Shown piece by piece: positions 37,257 through 51,600 of a stretch of 64,000 nucleotides of DNA; positions within the stretch are counted from its first letter, which is position 1, and each line of letters begins with the position of its first letter. Position numbers and translations under genes: made by a program. A model generated the notes under the pieces. It searched no databases. It was not told the origin of the DNA and saw only the letters and a program-made list of their open reading frames with translations. The stretch is from contig JAFREQ010000003.1 of the NCBI GenBank assembly GCA_025331565.1, positions 13,881,001 to 13,945,000 of the forward strand, in the 5' to 3' direction. This DNA comes from Holacanthus passer (taxonomy: Eukaryota; Chordata; Actinopteri; Pomacanthidae).

Positions 37257-37772
37257 CTTGAGTTCAGAGGAAATTGCTGAGAAATGTGTGGTGGAAGCCA
37301 GCTGAATCTGAAACTGGCACCTGCTCCTCATGAGCAGTCGACTGTTGAAGGAGCTGTGTTAACAGTAGTGAGAACACTTTTCATAAAAAGGAAAGTGACG
37401 ATGAATGAATTTGGGTTTATCGTCGTATTTTGAAAATGAGTTTTTGACACTTGAATTTTTTCATTCCATTATGTGCTCTGGAACTTATTGCTTCTGTTTA
37501 CTGTTGTTTAAAAGTGAATGTTTTCATTTTATACTTGAAGTATGATTTCTTTGTATTCAGTTATTTTGCTTTTGACATATACGTATATGGTGTATCTTGA
37601 ATAAATATATTTTTCCTGGGATTTGAGTTGAATTCCATCCCTAAATAAATACTATGAGGTTGTATTTTATATTCTGTAAACATTAAGTGTGTTTGAATAT
37701 AAAACTGAAATTAACATAGTTGAGCATTTTAACAAAACCACTACAGAAAAGGTTCTCAAATAGTTCAATCTT
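37257..37772. other. bid 3' UTR and bid/bcl2l13 tail-to-tail gap
   Basis: AATAAA at 37600-37605 on the plus strand (bid) faces TTTATT at 37773-37778 (bcl2l13 strand). Only about 170 bases separate the two signals. No other feature is seen. Confidence 0.65.
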
Positions 37773-39508
37773 TTTATTATCATCATCTCCAATAGTGTAT
37801 TGTAGGAAACTCAAGGTACAAAGTGTCATGTTTGGAACCTTTTAACATCCATCCTGCTCTGTACTTTAACAGTTTCCCTTTGAAAGCAGGCATAGTTTGA
37901 GTGCATGAGTATTACTATTTGTAACACTGACATACATGGAAACATCCTTTCTGTGTCAAAGAAGGTGGTATCCATCCAACACCTTGTTTTGACAGCCATT
38001 CATCAATTTTCATCCCCAAATTCTCAAAGAGAAAATATTGAAGTGGTGAAGCAGCAGCAGTGAGGGCAGAACATAGTTTGTCACTTTTCTTAATTATCAT
38101 ACCTTACTGACACAAGTTCTCAGAGGGCAGGATCACTAATATTCTGTCTAAATGTGAGAGACCAGAAGATACTCCACCATAACAGTTAACATTTTCTGTG
38201 TAAGAACTCCTGCACTGTCCTGTATATGCTGGGTGACGTATTCATGCAAAAATGTCATTTCATAGTAACACAAGGAAATTGTGTGCCTGTTGTTATGCCA
38301 AAACCAAATCTTTCTTCTTTATGCATATGTGAAACCACACAAACAGGTTGATGCTGTTTTGATTGTCTCTGAAGAACTTTTTGTGGCACCTCAAAATCTA
38401 CTCATGGGGTATGGAGTTAAACTGGACAAACGGTCACTGACAAATGAGATGCTCATTGGAAGCTTGTGCCATGATCTGGGGAAATGTTAAGCTGTGGAGC
38501 ATCAGATGAAAAGAGTATAGAGCAAAAAAAAGTGAGGACTAAAGACCCCTGACAGAAAAAGGTAAAGACAGGAAGGAAACCGCAGAGAAAAGGTGGTTTT
38601 TGACTGGAGAACTAAAGTTCCAGTAAATTCAATCATTAAATCGATTCAAATTAAAGGGATAATTGAATGTATGTGCTGCAGTCACATTCCTGCTATTCTC
38701 CTAATGTGGAATAATACTGCTCACTTCGGCAGGTAAACATAAGCTGTGGCTGACATTAAAACCAAAAGTAGGGTATGTCACCCGTTACTGAATGAGTACG
38801 TGGAGTACTAAAAAGAATGTACAGGGGTTTTTTTTTTTGACCTTCACCTTCAGATACTAATGCAGCTGCAGTACTGTACCTTATGACACTTTCATCCATT
38901 TCTCAGAAAAATCTTAAATATTTCAAGATAGACTGTTATAGATAGTTCTGTGTCAGCAGTGGTTTCGAAATGACCTGAACTGTCATTGATATTACTGATT
39001 TCATTTCCATATTACGCATTTGGTTTGTTTATCAGGAAAGTATAAGACTAACTCATCACACATTAGAGGGTGAAAGTATAAATAAATGTGAAAGAGAGAT
39101 GGTTTTAATCACGACGGCTTTAGTCACACAGCAACAGTAAATGCTAAGGGAGTGAGGTCAATGAATTTGCCTTGTAAATCCACTGACTCAAATGGCACCG
39201 AACAATCCTAACAGTGAGCCACAGACACAAAAGAAATCAAAACTAGCAGAAGAAGGAGAAGTCCACACGATTTCCAATCTAAGAGTAGCAGGACTGGAGT
39301 CTTAAGAAATTTAACACAAAACTGCCCAAAAAAGGATTAAGAGAGAAGAAAAACATCAAAAAATAAGGAGAACAGTGGAGTGCATTGTTTTCTCCTTCCT
39401 GTGTTTGCAGCTGGTGCAGTGAAGCAGAAAGGTTGTGGATGACTTGAGATTTTTGTTTGCTGGGGTCTTTTTTTCACAGATCTGAAACCATCAAAAGTAG
39501 AGCATATT

Positions 39509-39545
<37 letters not shown>

Positions 39546-39670
39546 CAGCCACATTTCATGAATCCAACACAATTTGTAAGGAGAGTCTCACCATGTGAGT
39601 ACTAATACATTTATTTCTACCTTAACAGCTCGTACTTTTTAATTCTCCTTCCCTGACAAAAATATTTGTA
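37773..39670 (-). other. bcl2l13: bcl2l13 3' UTR
   Basis: About 1.9 kb from the bcl2l13 stop to a minus-strand AATAAA (TTTATT at 37773-37778). It contains a 31-base A run at 39513-39543 (a U run in the transcript). The small ORFs here have no recognisable protein. Confidence 0.55.
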
Positions 39671-42600
39671 CTACTTCCTCCTGTAGCTTATGACACCGTA
39701 CGCCATGACAGCAGTGAGTAGCACCAGTGCAGCGCCTCCATAAAGCAGCACTGGGAGCTCTGATGCTGGTTCCGTCTGCACCGGGGGCTCCTCAGCTGGG
39801 GCTTCCACAGGGGCCTCCGGGACAGGGGGTTCAGCCAGCGGGGCCTCCAGTTCTGCCACAGTCACTGGTTCTGGCTGGGGAGGCACTGCGACAGACTCCG
39901 GCTCTTGTTCCGGTTCTGGAGCTGGTTCTGAGGTGGCTTCAGGCTCTGCTGGTGCTGCCGGGGCTTCCTTGGCTAGAGATGGAGGCGCCACCTCAGCAGG
40001 CACTGGGACAAGGGCGGCAGCTGGTTCTGGCTCAGGCTCTGGTTCTACTGCAGGAACAGATAAAGGTGCTGGAGGTTCTGGCTCAGAGGGAGGGGGAGCG
40101 GCAACTTCTGTGGCTGGGGGAAGCAGCTCTGGTTCTGAGGAGATGAGGGAAGGCTCTGCAGACAAGACTGAGGGCGTCTCTATTACTACCGGTTCCTCTA
40201 ATGAAATCAGGGAGGCTGGGGCTGTGGAGTCTGCCTCGGCCGACACTGGAACAGGTGGAGTCTGGTCCCTAAATTCTTCCCTGAGCTCAGCCAGCTCGCT
40301 CTCTGTGCCCAAAACGCTCATCATGCTTTCCTCTATCGCCCCGGCTTCGCCGCCTTCCTCGAGCAGCTCGGCCTCCTCGCGCTCCACGTGGACAATGTCC
40401 GAGTTTGAGGAGTTGTTTTCGCTGCGCTCCTCGGCCAGAGCTACGCCCTCATTGCTGTCTAGGCTCTTGACGTCTTCAGGGTCCATCACACCAACCTGTG
40501 CCCAAGACTCGTGGCCGGCCAGAGACACAGGTAAGCTTTCCGTCTGCCAGGAGCTCTGCTCACTGCTGTTGTCTCCAGTGCAGAGCAGCGAGGAGGGGGG
40601 GCTGAGCTGGTCCGGATGCTGCTCCCCTGAGAGGATGTAAATGTCGTTGCTGTCTTCAGCGATTGTCACACCTCGCTCCTCCTCTGAGTCAAAGTTGTAT
40701 ATTTCACTCTGTGGCAGACAGACAGACAGACAGAGACAGACATCAACATTCTGTAGGCTGTAAACAAAGGTCGAAGTGATGTTGAAGAGTTTTGAGGAAT
40801 AAAATTTAAAGTTTAAGTCATCATTTTGTATAATGACTTTGCTCTTGGGGTGCAACATGATGGAGGATTATTTCAACCATAAAGAAAATAAACAGTCATT
40901 TCCATGTGAATGTCAATTCATTCACATAGAACAGTTTTCAGTATGGAGTTTGAGAGTGTACATTTAGATTGAGTGTAAATTAAAATAGCCCTTAAACTGA
41001 CAGTCTACATGCATTGTAATGCTGCACTGCTGTACAGTGTTAGCCTTGTGTGCCACCTAGTGGTAAGAAGCTACTAACCTACAATAGCTCAGGAGCCATC
41101 TGCAAAGCTCCACTATTATGTAACAGATAATCATCATATGATCATGTGGATATGAGTGACTAACACAGAGGCTGGCTTGCTGGAGCAAAATATGTTGTAA
41201 TAAATAAAATGGTAGAATCTCCTGAACTAAATTTGACCTTGAAATATTAAAACGTTTTTTCCCAAAGCTAGTTGTTCATGTCCACTGCAAAAAACAAAGA
41301 ACATGTAGCATGAGAGAGTGAACATGCCAGCCATATCTTTCTATTTTGCTGAGTGTGCAGTGATGTGGTGCAGAATCTACAGTATGTGGCTCAGAAATAG
41401 GCCAGTGAGTTCACAATGAGCACAAAAGAACAAGATACATACTGACATGCTCACTGTCTTGAGGGCATATATGCTGTAAACACTGGAAGAACAAAGAGGT
41501 TAAAAAGATGCACTTGAATTTTATTCTCTCACACTGTCCAGCAGCAAAATCTAACACCGCCCACATAATAGGCCAGTGAGACCAGGTTTAAAGAGGCCAT
41601 AACTTTGGACTTTGCTTATATCATCTCTCCGCTTAAAACACAAAAGAGCAGTCGTATAAAGCAAAAAGACCAGAGTCAAAAAGACTAAGAGTCTGCCGCC
41701 ATGTTAGGCACAGCAGTGCTTTGGGATAAATGTTAACTTCAGCATACCAATACTGACATGCTGATGTTTGGTCCGATGCTTAGTGTTTCCAATTAGTGCA
41801 AAAAACACAAAGTACAGCTGAGGTTGATGAGCATGTCAATAATTTAATAGGTGTTTGGTACAGTTCATCCTGACATAAATGAGCAACCAAATTTAAGCAA
41901 TTCATCCAATATTTGTTGAGACATTTCCCTCAAAACCACAAAATTGAACCTCATGGTGGCACTAGAGGAAAAGTCAGGGGCTCATCAAAGTCTGATGGCT
42001 TCATCCTTCATCATTGCAACCCATCCATTACTAGCAGAGATAGTTCAGTCTGGACCAAAGTAGTGGACCGACAGACAGACCAACATTGCTATTAGCATAG
42101 CCAAAATAGTCACATCTGTCTGAGCTGAAATGACACAGACATAAAAATTGGTGAAAGTAGACTGGGTGTACAATAAATAACTGATCCGGGTTTACAGGGA
42201 ACAAACTGAGCTGGATTTGACATGAGCAGGCTTCTCCGCTGTGTTTCGCTGCGTGTCACATAGGTGTGACCTGAACAGACGAGATTCAAACAGACAGTGG
42301 GGGGTGGGGGGGTGGAAGTGTGTGTGCAGCCGACAGACAGGTTCTGACAGCAGAGACGAGCACCCAGGACAACACTGTCTCACTTGAAAACGTGATAATA
42401 TATTATTATGGGCATCAGGGTGTCAATTTGCATCTGATCCACACACCGTTTAACTTCTGAGGAAGCATGCAGTATGTAAACTATTACTGACCTACGTAAA
42501 TATGATTTTTAAATGACATGGCCCAGCTGTGAAGGTTATTTTCCTTACAAGGACACTCGCAAGGCAGCTGCATCCCGGGAGGCAGGAAAGAGATTAAATC

Positions 42601-45600
42601 TAGCAGCGTTATCCAACATTCGCTTTCTCCATAAGCTGATTTGCATGTGGGAGAGCACGAGCGTTTCACCGAACCCTGGCCCTCTGGATACAGGCTCTCC
42701 ATCAGCTGGACAGTGCAGGACAGAACAGGATGCCAAGTTCGAAATCCACAGTGAAAAGTTGCCGATGGCATTCAGCAACAGTGACATTGAATCCTTCTGC
42801 TGTGTTTGTAGAGTCAAGTTTCTACTGTCTCGCTCATACAAAACTGCTTAAAGTTAGCCAAGTTAACTTACGCAGGAGAAATTCACGATCTAACCAGGAA
42901 GACCAAAGCTAGAGGCACAATGAAGAAGAGTAAAACTTCTGTGCACATAATGTACAAAATGCATGAATAATTATTTTCAATCTGCACCATTAATTCAACA
43001 GAGAATAAACAATGAAAAAACCAAACCTGAATCTGCTCTAGATTTGTTCTTTCTTCAATTCTCTGTGTTGTCCTCCAGCACTGCTGAAGCTGGGAAACAC
43101 ACTAACCTTTTCAGTGTTGGGTTGTCAGGTGTGTTCTACGCCTTCTCCACCTTCGCCCGAAGACAAACATTAACTTCATAAAATAAGGACACATTCCTGT
43201 TGTGGAGCCAAGGGTGTACAGCCTACCCGTCACTGGCTTTTCCTTCTCACACGACTTTACACTGCTCTGATTTTAAACACTCAATCTGACAGGAGTAACA
43301 TAGCCTGAAAGACTGTTATACTGTTATATCTGTTATATCTCTGAAGTCACTGAGATTTTGGGAGAAGAAAACACCTGCTGCATTTTTTTGGGACAGTTAC
43401 AAGTACTTGCAACATTGGCAAATGACTGCCACATACTGCCAACACGCTGCAAATCCAAACATTAGATCTGGGATGTTAGCGAAGGCACACTTTCCACATT
43501 AACAATATGTCAAAACTACAAGAATACAAGACAGTTTTCTCTCTTCATTTCAGAATATTAATGCATACCAGTGACACCATTTTGATCAATGTAATGCCAC
43601 ACAATGAAGCTCTTGACATTTGTGCAGATTATGTCATCACTGTTCCTAATGGATAAGCACTGCGAGAGGTCACACAGCAGCTGACCGAGTTCAGTGAAAG
43701 CCAGGACTGTGAGGGACTGCTCATCAGCATCTGACTGTACCTTTAAGTTCTTAAAAAATAGATGAGGATCTAAGTTAAATGAACCGGAATGGCTGTGCAG
43801 GCTGTGGGGCTCTTTCACACTGAGCTACATGCAAAATGAAGTATCTCATTCAAGGAAGGAATTTCCATAAACACCAACACAGACTATTTCATCTTCATGT
43901 TTTAAATACTTGACTGGAATATCCACTGTACACATGTCTCCATCAACCCACAGCAGAACAATGCAACCTTGTTATGGATGAATACTGTCAAGCAAACTCA
44001 CTGTTTCATGCACAAATAAAAGTGAGGCAAACTAATTATTTATTAAATTCTCTTCCTCCAAAAAGTGTGACTAGATAATGGAAAAGCAAGTGCATTCTCA
44101 GTATGTATTTATATTCTATCATGATGTTTAAACACATTATATGACCTTAAGTTTCATACAGAAGACATTTATGGAATCTGACAACTTTGGAAGAGCCTTG
44201 GGCAAACTATTTTTAAAGCTAGTCTGCTACTGATGTGCAGTTAGAGAATTTGCATCAGTAAATATTGGCTTTTGGCCCGTCATCGTAACAGTGTTGTGGC
44301 AGCAGTGATGGATAAATGGGAGGACAGAGAGATGGACGGGTGCCCTGTTTTAAACCCTGGCTGTCAGCCCCGTGTGCTAGCAAGTTTTTAGCAAGCCACA
44401 AGTGGGCCAGTCAAGCCCCTGGTGACGATGATGTTGGAGGATTATGTTAAGTTATTTTTGGGGCTTCCTCAGCCTGCACAGACACTCTACTCTAGTCCGG
44501 TCTCTCGTCGATGCAGTGGCACAGTGATGCATATATTTCACCCTGGGTGCTTACGTAACATGGGGGAGCACTGCCACATGGTGCAGGGTGCAGCCTGACA
44601 TGCCCCGACACGGCCCAGGGTGAAACCTTTGCAGCACCTCGTCCTTGAAATATCATCATTGCAACACTGTTTCTAAACTAAGCTATTGCTTTTGTAAAAC
44701 CGAAGGTATGTAGAAGTTGCTTTATTACCTTTTAGGAGAAGCTGCTTTGATTTTACAATCAAACATGCTGCAGTAAAATAATGTGCGTCTTCATTATCTC
44801 TGTGCTCAGGGGTCAGGTGGATTTGTCAGTGTGCCACTTTTAAACCTCAGGAGTCGCATCACGCTCACAAGGACTGTAATATGAAATGGCTGTTGTGCAC
44901 ACTCAGTTCTCATGCAGCAGTTTTCACTGTCAGACTCTGAAGGACGACTGTCTAACCGACACCGGCACGCAAGCATAGAGACTGACAGACAGGAGACAGG
45001 CTGTGAACAAACTATTAGAGACAACCCAGAGAGGCTGGTTGATCAACTACATCCCTATTCAGAAGCAGCTCTACTCTCCAGTTTTGTAGTACATCTACTT
45101 GATTTTAGAATCTCTTTCACCATGTACGCCTTGGTTATTCCCCCCTCCCCGATCATGTCCTCCTCCTACCGGCCCCCCGGCTATGTGCCGTCTGAGGTCT
45201 GCTGGTTTTGTTCCTGCCAAATGAAGTGAACATCACATTAGGGTCATAATAATCCTTATTGTATTCTGATGTAACTAACAATGGCAGTATGAGAGCCACC
45301 CAAACATGGTGCCTCACTAACACTACAGTCGCACCAATGTCCTGGAAGAGAAGATATCGGTACGAATATGTGTCCTTTCAACGAAAAAAAATGCTGGAAC
45401 GGATTAATAAATAAATGAGATGATTACGATAAAGAAAGCACGTTTCTGCTCATGATGGTCTCTTTACTAATAAATGTGATGATCCTTACTTATTTGTAAT
45501 TAGCAGTTTTTTATTTGTTTTTTTGCTCTACAAGTTTACACTTCATGAAATGAGATGATTGTGCTATAACAAAAATCAAGCCGTACAGTATATTCACATG

Positions 45601-48600
45601 CAACCGCTCAACAGTGACAAGAACTGGAAATATTGACCCATTCTACTGTCGAGAGTTTGTCCCCGCTGCACAGTCACACACTCGCACGCAAACATCCAGA
45701 GCAATGAGCTCACTGTTGAGCTGCTTCAACATCAAAATAAAACATCCTACCTCAGTGTGAAGTCCTGGATTCACTTGAATAGACTAATCTTAAGTTGTAG
45801 AGATGGAGTGAATGTAGGAAGGCAGTTGAAGAGAAGTGTGCATGCAGGCAGCTGTCAAACTAATGGAGATTTCACTTTGCTCTCACTGGCTCACCATGCT
45901 CACCCTCCCCCTTTTCTCCCTTATCTCTCACCCCTCCCTCCTTCGTATTCCCTCCCTTCCTATCGCCATCTCTCCATGCAGTCTCTCTCTCTGTCTGTCT
46001 CCTCCTTTCTCTTCACCCCTCCATTGCTGATCCTGCCCCAACCGTTCATCTGTTCATCCACTATGACATAACCCAGAGCAATAAGGTATCTTTGTTTGGA
46101 TCCAGCACACTATGTTCACGTTACATTGCACGAAACCGGGCAGAGCATCATGACAATGAGGTAATGGCGTCCACAGCGGTGGCTAACAGGTCATGTGACC
46201 CTTCATCAGCATGACCTCGTTCATAGGGAGCCATCTGTGACGCAGTGTTCCACTTATTACAGTATTGAAATGAAAGCCAAAGCACAAGAAAAGTTGCAGG
46301 TGCAGAAATCTCATGTCTACAATAATAGGGAAAATATGAGAAAAGTGAACACTAAGAAATCATTTGGCTGAGACGGCAGGACATACTCCTGCTATCGCTT
46401 CATTTGCGTGAGTGAACACGACACTGGAGTTGCTTTACATCAGGGAGTTCTCACCTGAGGACAGATCAGTCACAACTTGCACAACTGAACTGCAACTGCA
46501 ACTGCAACGATTCCTGCTGAGCTCCAGCAGCAGAGTTCACATGAGCAGAGTTCATGTTTAAATAAGCCTATTAATTTCATTAAATTTGTAAATAATTTAT
46601 TTTTCCCTGAAGGAATAAGTTTCATCTTATATAACAGAAATACAATCAGGTTTTTGGTGTAAACTAGGACTGAATGTCAACAGATGGATGATCCACAGAG
46701 TAGATTACATGAAGCATTTGACTCCTGGCTGACAGGACACAGGGGCTGCTGGTGTGGCTTTAAATGTAGGTATTATACCACAAAAATATATAACAGTGAT
46801 GATACTTAAATATTGTCAGGTTATTTATCTGGTTGTTTGTGAAGTAGCAGATTATCTGAGGATTTACTGTCATACACACTTTACAGTATGATGCATGTTT
46901 TAATCTGGTGTATGGTAATGTGGTTGTTGAACGGAACAGGAACAGGAACAGGAACAGGGGGTATGAAACATCTGTACAGGAAGCTCACTGACGCCCTCAT
47001 CTGGCTATTTTGAGATCTGTGTATCTATTTTGAGGATGGTGGAAGCATTTTTTTCTGTTCACTTTGCACTACAAGTAGTTGCTGCCAATGGTATGACTAT
47101 TATTGTAATTGTCAAAATAATAAGGATACAGAGGAGTGGTAGCAGCTTTTTAAATCTAAAATCTTTTTGCTCATCTAAATATAAGCACGACAAAAACAAA
47201 TGAGTATTTACTCCAGGTGACTAAAGTATGAAATTGAAGGTTAAGCATAAGTTTTCCCTCCATCGCACGCTTAAAAACTCACCCATCCCCCGTGTTGGAT
47301 GATGTAGGCAGCTTCATCCTCCTCTAGGAAGCGCACCCCCAGTTGCAACAGAGTTGTCAGTTGCTGGCCCTCGCTTTGTAAAGCCTGGAGCAGCACAAAA
47401 GGCACTAGTACCTGGAAGAGACAGGAGGAATAATAAAAGCAGAGAAGAAACAAATGTTCTCAGTAGTTGGTCATTGTTTTAAATCAGGCCTTTGTATATA
47501 AAGAACAAATAAAGCCCACCTTGTTCCAGCCACCCTGTGTGTGTGTTGACAGATCCAGTGTTGTGTCTCTGAATCTCTGGTAGTCCAGAGGCCTGAAACA
47601 CACGCAGATATCATCACTGATGTTAAACACAAGGTGTACATATTGCTGTTTAGGAAATATTAAAATGTGCCAAGAATTATTGTGAGAAGACACATCATAC
47701 TCAGTATCCCACATTAACATTTTTGTTCACCTGCCAAGAGCTGCTAAAAACACATTTGGGTGACTCGATTTACCTTCTAACTGCTGAGGTTTTATACTTT
47801 AAATGTGGTCAAATAGAACATACGTTTACATTGTCCAGGGCTCTTTGCTTCTCTCAGATTTGTTGCACTGTTTCTTTGTATATCCATGACTCTGCTTTCA
47901 TGGAGCCAGACCTAAGGTTTCTAACTGACCCTTTGTGTAACAGTGCTGACTTGTGAGACCACACCTTCCTCCTGAGTCAGATTCATACACCTGAAATTAA
48001 TTTGTGTTATGCTATGTGCCATGAACTGTAAACGTGTTTGTCTGCATTTGTGGGACCGTATAGGTGGTTCCCTGAGTGTGAATGTTCTCAGGTGAACCTT
48101 ACTTTTCAACTCACTTAGATTCTTTACATCTTCAATAGTTTGAACGATTTTTCGTGTGCCTCGTATTTGATCTGTGTGCAACCTGAGTGAAATAAAGGAG
48201 ATTGTGGCTAGTCCACATTTTTCTTTCCCAATGACTCAAAGTTCAAAGTTGACTGATTTAGAAAAGTAGAAGTGAATGTGTGTAAAGTCAATAAATTCAA
48301 AAGAAACTGTGTGCACATAGGATTGTATTGATGAGGGGATTGGATTTATGGGATTTGTTATGAAATGAATGAATCTGTCTGTATATACTACAGGATGTCC
48401 AGTAAGTATGTAAGGCATTGTTTACTGCTAATCTGTTTGGTAACATTTGAGTTTGTATATTTTGATATATTTTATTTACACTCCTTCCAATCTTAACACA
48501 TTCAGAGTTAAATCTAAAAATGCAGTACAGCCTTTTTCCCCTCATTTGACTGCATCACTGTTAAAGTTCAAGAGTTCACTAAAGAGAAAATGAACTCAGC

Positions 48601-51600
48601 AGCAGTGTATCAACATTGACTTTGTCATTCCGCTGAGATTGTGACTCTCACCCTGTGGGCACATTTTCCTCTTCTGTATGAAAACAATGAGCACTGAACA
48701 GTGTCGTTGCTGCACTGACCTTCACAGTTCTGTTTCCATGTGAAATATAAGTTTTAGATTAACAGATAAGGTATAAACAAGTCAGACTGCTGCAAACTGA
48801 CCCTGCAAGGAGTGTGTGTACGGCTGCTGCCAGGTGTGTGTCAAGCTCTCTGGCCACGCGGTCTCCCACTGCAGCGAGGCAGTCTTCAATAGAGGTCTCT
48901 GGGTTGGGCGGATTAAACACCAGCGATGTGTGCCGGTCGAAGCCTGCAGTTGAAAAGGCTGCAAACGCACAGACGACAGGACAGAGGGAGATCTCAGACA
49001 GGTTCATATTCAGGAATTATTCACATAATAGTAGTAGTAGCTTAGTAAAAATCTTATAGAAAGTAGAAATCTTATCTCATCTTATGAAGGCAGTATAAAA
49101 ATTAATGGACTTACTTGTGATAACTCAAAAAATCATGACAAATAAATTTTTCAGTCAAGACTCTGAATAAGGTCATTAAAAAAGTTTGGGTCATTTATGT
49201 AACTGCAGTTCACTGAGTAGCCTGAAGGAGTGTTTCACACACCTCCAGTGAAAAACCAAGTGTGTAAGCTGTCAGAGAGAGAAGAGATCTCCTTATAAAC
49301 TGGCCTTACACCAAACCATCTGTCATTCACATTAGCTCAGGGGTTTTTCTGGAGCGACACCCACTCATGCTCCTCAGAGAACTGCGGGTTATGTAAAGAA
49401 ACCGACTCTTTCAAAACACACATACATGTCATGTTTTACATTCACAAACACTGGCCTCTGGATTCCTTCACACAGGCAGACCAGCTGTCTGCATGACACA
49501 ACAAAAAGCCAGAGAGAGAGAGAATTTACATTGGAGAAAAAGAAATGGTTTTTGAATGTGTATTTCCTTTCATTTATTTATGGAGTGCTGTGCTTTAATG
49601 TATCAACTGTGGTTCATATATATCTGCATTCGTACTCAAATGTCTACGCAAAGAACTATTGTTGTATATCTGAACCATTATGGAAACTTGACACTTCAAT
49701 TTGAGACCTGAATATTACTCAGAATTTGTGACTCAAACATTTTTAATATAACCACTGGAACTTGTGTGTGTGTGTCGTTTCCACTTACAGGCAGTGATTT
49801 CATCTTCCAGTTGTCTCAGCTCTTCCTGTATCTGCCCTTTTATCATTGTGGTCCTCTCTCTCTCAGTCTGGGCCTCTCCTGAAAGAGATAAACACACGAC
49901 ATATGAACCAACAGTCTCTCTCACACACACTCACACTGGCTCTTCACGAATACTATACAAAATATTATACAGCACAATATTATGCAAACCTACTGAAGAA
50001 AAGAAATTCAGAATGCAATTTCAATTCATTATTGTGCCACTATTCATTCTGCTATTATTATTCTGTATACTCTTTTGTTGTGTGCGACAGCTGTCTTAGT
50101 CTGTTTGTGTTGATTGTATTTATTGCTGTAACTATGGTTTTACACTGCCGTCTTGGCCAGGCTCGACTCCAGCATGGCATGACACTAAATACACAAACGT
50201 CTGCCAAACCAACCAGTTGTGCATGTATAAACACTAACTTTCCTGCAGGGGAGAAAAATGTCTGCAAGCTGAGCTACAATAATATTAACACCTTTTACTT
50301 GAAAGTCATTCATTTACTCCTACTCAGTATGATGTTGGTGGACTCAACAAAAAAAAGAATGGTGCTCTCTCATCGCGTGCATAGATGGCACGAATGCACA
50401 GCTCATGCTTTAAGTAAATTATTTACGAGATTCAGTCTTCACTGCTGAGATCATAATGAAGCAGGCAAGGGGCAACACTGACACAAAGACTGCTTGGGTG
50501 TAAGAATATGAGCTTTCGCATTTACACTAAAACAGAACACATTCTCAATGTACCTGAATGCATTTGATTAGGAAGGGTGACACTCTCTCCTGTTCACACA
50601 GTCAACCCAAACACACATTATTATCCACTCCAGACCATGCACTTGGTAGTGTGTGTGCATGTGTGTCTCTGTCTGTAGATAATTTTTCATACTACTGGAC
50701 TCTTCAGCCTAATGTTTTTGGTGCACATTCATGACTGTATGCTCAAGGTCTTCTTGGGGTTGCAGAAAAAACATTTTTTATTGTACTGTTTTACAACCCT
50801 GATTCCAAAAAAGTTGGGATGCTGTGTGAAACATAAATAAAACAGAATGTGATAACTTGCTAATCCAATAAACAGTACAAAGACAATATATTTAATGTTT
50901 GACCTCATCAACTTCATTGATTTTTGCAAATATCTGCTTATTCTGAATTTGATGGCAACAAGTTGGGACAGGAGCAACAAAAGACTGTGAAAGTTGTGGA
51001 CTGATCCAAAAACATCTGTTTGGATCATTCCACAGGTAAACAGGTTCATTGGTAACAGGTGATAGTATCATGATTGGGTATGAAAGGGGCATCCTGGAAA
51101 GACTCACTCGTTCACAAGCAAGGATGGAGCGAGGTTCACCACTTTGTCACATGATTGTACAAAGGATATTACTACACTGACTCAGGAACACAGAACATTA
51201 ATGAACATCAGGTCCTGACTGATCCTGTTGGCGTTTCAGGAGAAGTTACACTGCTGTGCCTTGTGCATAAATATGGTCAGTGTTCTCTTAATGGGGAGAC
51301 GTACTTCACGTTTTTGCTGCAGGAGAGTCGTTGCAGGTAATATAATTAATATTTTCTTCATTAATAATGTAATATTTCACCACCTGCAACCGATCCACCA
51401 TTTATCAGAATGTTCATTTTCATGACCAGCCCCGCCCGAGCTGCTGTGCCCACAGATAAAACTGGGATACACGCATCACTGCCCTGGAGAGATCTGTGCT
51501 CTACTGAGTGCATTCTTCTAGTTTCCACTACAGGTCTAAATTGGGGACAAGCAGCCAAAAGAAAAGAAACACAAATGACCTTTAAGCATCATTCTTCACT

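Larger units (their letters stand above)
40709..47282 (-). other. bcl2l13: Long bcl2l13 intron 5
   Basis: A 6.6-kb intron. It holds a dispersed repeat (about 41690-42115), a 12-bp inverted repeat (44536-44547 with 44614-44625), a CT-rich block (about 45900-46025) and an AACAGG tandem (46934-46957). I found no exon that fits between the flanking coding exons, which join in phase 0. Confidence 0.6.

Noticed and set aside
39933..40640. 235-codon plus-strand ORF rich in Ser/Gly/Ala
   Set aside because: It is the exact antisense of the low-complexity last bcl2l13 exon, whose own frame matches known proteins. Its length comes from GC-rich repeat composition.
41460..41490. 28-base segment with good acceptor (ttccag) and donor (gtgagc) in bcl2l13 intron 5
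   Set aside because: Its length is not a multiple of three, and joining it between the phase-0 exons creates an immediate stop.
45836..46071. CT-rich ORFs suggesting an alternative first exon
   Set aside because: Composition is simple pyrimidine-rich sequence. There is no supported donor with coding continuity to bcl2l13.
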